64,000 bases of DNA from Amphibalanus amphitrite (taxonomy: Eukaryota > Arthropoda > Thecostraca > Balanomorpha > Balanidae), in assembly GCF_019059575.1 (NCBI RefSeq), contig NW_024882027.1, positions 310,001 to 374,000 of the forward strand, given 5' to 3'. Under the pieces are notes generated by a model. It had not been told where the DNA came from. It saw only the letters and a list, made by a program, of their open reading frames with translations, and made no database searches. Positions 60,214-64,000 of the stretch are shown piece by piece. A program made the translations under genes and the position numbers. The first letter of the stretch is position 1. Each line of letters opens with the position of its first letter.

Positions 60214-63200
60214 TGGTGAAAGTCGGTGATACCTGGGAAAACCCCTGCTGAAAACTTCCCTAGCTTTGTAGAAGTATCCTTTTCTTTTTAAATTATTATC
60301 AATCAATATAAATTATAAATCGATATCAGTTGAATTATCAACGAGTTAAATTAAACCTACTCTATTTATTCGGTGGTGCGACGCTGTGGTCGGAACACCT
60401 TAGGCCTTTAAGTGTCGGTCCTCCTCGTCCCCGCACTGCACTGAGATGCCTGTGGCGCAGTGTGAGGCGGACGGACGACTTGATGCATCCTCAGACTCTC
60501 AGCGGCTGTCCTCCCTGTGAACACAGCCGGACGCAGTGGTTAGCGGGAGAGGTCTCTCAAGGCGGCCAGGTCCTGCAGCACATCGGGTCCAGTGGAGGTT
60601 GGAACAACTCATCAGCTCTCACTCTCAGCAACTCTCAACTCAACTCTCAACTCAGCAACGACTCTCATCCTCCCTATGAGTACAGCCGCGCCCCTGATGA
60701 CATATCTCCACCTCCAGCCGTTCCGACAACCTCACTCAGCTGTGTGGACACCGACAGCCTCACTCAGCTGTGTGGACACAGCGGGGCGTCAGGGCCTGCG
60801 CCCGCCCCTCCCCGCCCCCTCCCCCTCCGTCTGTCAACCGACCACCCCCACTGTCAACAGTTCCGGGCGGCTCCGAAAACAGCGCCCAAGAAAAAACAAC
60901 AGCGACTTCCACACGGAAAGAAGTGAGAAAATATTTGGGCTCATGATACGAGGAATAACAAACGGTGGATATTTGGAATGATCCGCCGTTGGAGGCTTTT
61001 AGCGAGCGTGCCCGTGCATAAAACATCTGTGGGAAGGATCTGTGAATATAAGGTCTATAGCGTTGTGTTAACAATGGATTTTGCTTCCCGTATGATTCAG
61101 AATTTGAATAATATTTCCTTAAAGTAGATCCACAATTGAGACTGAAGTTCACTCGTTCACAATGTGATAGGCTGGGACAAAATGAAGTTTGAATATGATG
61201 CATTATGCACAGTGCACACTGCACATCCACACACTCACACGACTGATCGAAGCGGGTCGTGATTCAGAGCGACACATATTCAAATTAGAGCCTAAACTAA
61301 AAGCAAACTTCCCGAAAATGTAATTTCGACTTACATAACTTCGCACACGCTCCTGCATATAATCATACACAAACATGCATAGCTGGTTTAATAGCCATGG
61401 CGCTTTGTCCGAGCCTAGATCCAATTATGTCCCGTCCTATAGCGCCACCCCCTCTCCCCCCCCGCTCCCACGCCCCGCCCCGCCGCAGCTGTTGGGCCGT
61501 TCGGGCGATAACACGCTCCGTTTATGACGTCCGTATAAAGTCGTTGGAGCCTTTTGCTGCGAGTGAAATGGCGGCCATTGCCGTTGGCTGGCGGCATTAC
61601 GGCCCATCGGGTGCTGGGGCCGGGGGTCATTAGTTCCATTACACCATCGGGGACCGTTTGTCTTGGTCATAGGCACAGCGGCAGAGCTGACCGCGCCGGG
61701 CGGGTCTACAGGGGCTCACTGCGGGCAACTCTCTGCATTCTGTTCCTGTCCCGCCCTGAGCCCTCTCGGCCTTGTCTTTTAGGACCTTATTATGAGCCTT
61801 CTCCGTCCTGTGCTGTCCAACTAGCCACGTTTTTTCCTATCCTGCAGCATAATCTCTTCATTGTCGTCATTTATTCCCACCGTCACCGTCCTGACCCGTC
61901 ATGTCTTTGTCCCGTCTCATGCTATTTTTGCCCTTTCCTTTTCTCTGCTTACTGCTTGTCCGTCCTCATCCTGTCGCCTTTCTCCTTTCATTATCTTCTA
62001 GCTAGGCCGCCCCTATCCCACGTCGCCTGCAGTTGACAGACCACGCTGTTTTTTTAGAGTATGCACCGTTCGAAGCGAACCGGCACTCCGGTGGAAGCGA
62101 CCGGCAGAGACGGCACCGCTGCTCGGTTCGCTTGTTAACAGTCGGGCTCTGTCTCAAAACGTGCCCTAGAGCTTTGTAACACCGCTTGTCGGCTGTAAGA
62201 AAGGCCGTGCGAATAGACAGGCGGCTCTCATTGTGCTGCGCCTATTGATATTCTTCTGCACAAAACAATGTCAGAACGGGGCGCTGGCGCTGCATATGTG
62301 AATTTTCCTCCGCTCTTTTCAGGTAAAAGTGAAACGCACCACAATGGCCAACGTGCGCGTAGGCAAATGACCCTCAGCTGCACGACACGTCCGCCCAATG
62401 GAAAGGAAATAGTCGACACAATGCGCAGGTGACATAAATATTTCGTTAGGCCACGTTTCTTCCACCGAAACGGGTCGTGTCGACGCCTTTTTACGGCCAA
62501 TTTAGATGGAACGACAACGCTATCGCTGTATGCTCCATTGGCGTCTAATGCTGCGCACGTGAAACTGGGCCAGGTAAACAGTACGTCGGTGCGGGCCGGG
62601 TCGGCCCGGGACGCGGCGTTTCCCGTTCCCACAATGGCCCGTATATGGGGAGCTGCAACGGCCTGCGTTGCCTTGAGCCGCTGTGTGTTGAACATGCGGG
62701 TGTGCGGTGGGTGGGTGTCGATTGCGGAATAAAAGCTGGTGGAACGGTATAACGTTTGATGAATATTGTATTACAAGATGCCGTGATATCACTTGACATA
62801 CACGAATGAGCAGGAATCGCCCATTAGTAAATTGTTTTCAGCACGAATTATTCTAACATTTATGCCGTGCAGCAATTTAAATGCTCGGCCAAAACACATG
62901 CCTGAGGGACAACAAAGTCAGTCAGTATTCCTAGCGCTGCACCGTGATGGTTCGGACAGCCACATGTGGTTTCGCAGCTGTGAGGGCACCCCGACAAAGT
63001 CTGATGACTACCGCTCTGTCAGAGGGGCCATTCAGGCCAATGACAGAGCTACTGGCGGTGCTGACTTATTGAGTGGTGCCATTCAGGTGTTGGGAGGGGA
63101 GCTGGTAAGCCTGAGGAGGGATGGGGACAGAGGCGGCTCTGAAGGCACCACATGGCTCGAGCTAAGCACATGGCTCCTCGCAGGAAGACGACCGGGTCGT

Positions 63201-64000
63201 GGCGACATACCGGAGCAGTACGGTCGCTGACTGGTAAATGACCAGTGACCGTGCGCTGTTGACCGCAGGCTCTAATCAAGTCACTGACAACTGGTTACTG
63301 ACTGTTGATTGCTGACTTCAGACTGCTGCCAATTTGAACTCAATACTGGTGGCTTACTGCAGATAGCAAAATTGCTAATGCTGGCCTATTATACCTATCC
63401 TGATGAGTGATTTCTGCTGTCTGCTGCCTGTCGATTGCCGACTGCTGACTGCTGCCTTCATTTCGACTCACTGACTACGGCCCAACGACAGCCAGCGGCC
63501 GAGACGCTGGCTGTCCTGGCTTCTGAGGCGTGCCGCCCATACCGGGCATTCTCTCGAGTCCCGCCGTCGTCCGCTAACGTACCGTACTTCCCTCCCCGCA
63601 GGCACGGCGAGCCGTCACGCCACATCCGTCATCCGTCATCCGTCATCCGTCAACGACCGACGCTGCGTCGACGGGACGACCTCTGGTCACTCCACGGGGC
63701 CCTGAGGGCGAGCGTCGGAGGCGGAATCTCGCCCCCTGTGAGTGAGTACCATTTATATGATTTACGTCGAATATAACACCGAGCGACTGAATGTCCATAA
63801 ATTGTGCGGTATTTACGAGCGGCGTCAGCATGGTTCCCCTGCGCTGAACATCACTGAATGGCGGTCAAATGGGGTAACGTTCTGCGCCGGCGGCGGCTCG
63901 AAAGGCGGCCCCGAATAGTCGACATCAAAGGCGCTCCGGTGTCAGCAGTCACCGCGCCGCAGAGCAGGCGGAGACGGGAACAAAAGTTTGTCTCCGTCAT
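60214..64000. other. No supported gene
   Basis: A 198-codon plus frame (60330-60926) covers (CAACTCT)n-like sequence near 60620-60655 and a two-copy 30-bp repeat (CCTCACTCAGCTGTGTGGACAC, about 60727 and 60757). It is Ser/Pro-rich with a basic tail and no known domain. 61430-61660 is GC-rich. 63225-63475 repeats CTGACTGCTG/GACTGTTG words irregularly. Nothing else recognised. Confidence 0.4.
63602..63740 (+). other. Candidate internal exon (weak)
   Basis: TTCCCTCCCCGCAG precedes this 139-bp segment and CCCCCT followed by GTGAGTGAGT ends it, so strong acceptor and donor signals face each other. Two frames are open throughout. The segment contains four copies of the heptamer CATCCGT (about 63627-63654), which argues against conserved coding sequence. 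No domain. Confidence 0.15.

Noticed and set aside
60330..60926. 198-codon Ser/Pro-rich frame with a basic C-terminus
   Set aside because: It crosses two small tandem repeats and an equally open second frame; no domain recognised.

Overview
This window looks like intergenic DNA from an invertebrate animal genome. It has long dinucleotide microsatellites, non-LTR retrotransposon fragments, hAT-type and Mutator-like DNA transposons and Helitron-like elements. There are no bacterial-style operons, and I found no intact host protein-coding gene. The exact organism cannot be read from the sequence; an arthropod or other invertebrate with moderate to high GC content fits. Many open frames of 60-300 codons exist, but they overlap on both strands, follow simple repeats or lack recognisable domains, so I do not treat them as genes. 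The only proteins I recognise are LINE reverse transcriptases.

Layout. 1-1036: minus-strand LINE reverse transcriptase fragment running off the left edge. 1-8.4 kb: otherwise non-coding, with (TC)n tracts, a 56-bp CCAAT-bearing repeat and a CCCACGT heptamer array. 8.43-8.87 kb: 3' tail of another LINE. 12.0-14.06 kb: composite repeat domain with CACGTG palindromes and a transposon-like unit with G-run/C-run inverted ends. About 14.6-17.1 kb: nearly complete LINE ORF2, 5'-truncated in the endonuclease domain and with one frameshift. 19.08-20.25 kb: near-perfect 1,175-bp foldback element with a 9-bp target duplication. 24.38-27.42 kb: 3,034-bp hAT-type element with an 8-bp target duplication, filled with other repeats. 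27.4-42.8 kb: quiet DNA with GC-rich blocks and small tandem repeats. 42.84-44.55 kb: second hAT-type element with an 8-bp target duplication. 44.6-52.9 kb: quiet DNA with a 33-bp minisatellite and a four-site cAMP-response-element array. 52.9-60.2 kb: deeply nested transposon complex. 60.2-64 kb: quiet, with two weak gene-like hints.

The main result is the transposon nesting. At 53.6-60.2 kb three Helitron-like units lie head to tail. The first is split by a 2,524-bp Mutator-like element whose 9-bp target duplication is confirmed by the empty site in the second unit. That element carries a tRNA-like sequence and a transposon-like unit with G-run/C-run inverted ends. Relatives of that unit occur at 12.5-13.7 kb and inside the 24.4-27.4 kb hAT element. 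This family and the unrelated foldback element share copies of the nine-base motif TCAAGGTCA, an extended nuclear-receptor half-site.

All junctions and repeats were found by eye. Identities are approximate, and clade names are inferences from end structure, target-duplication length and protein motifs.
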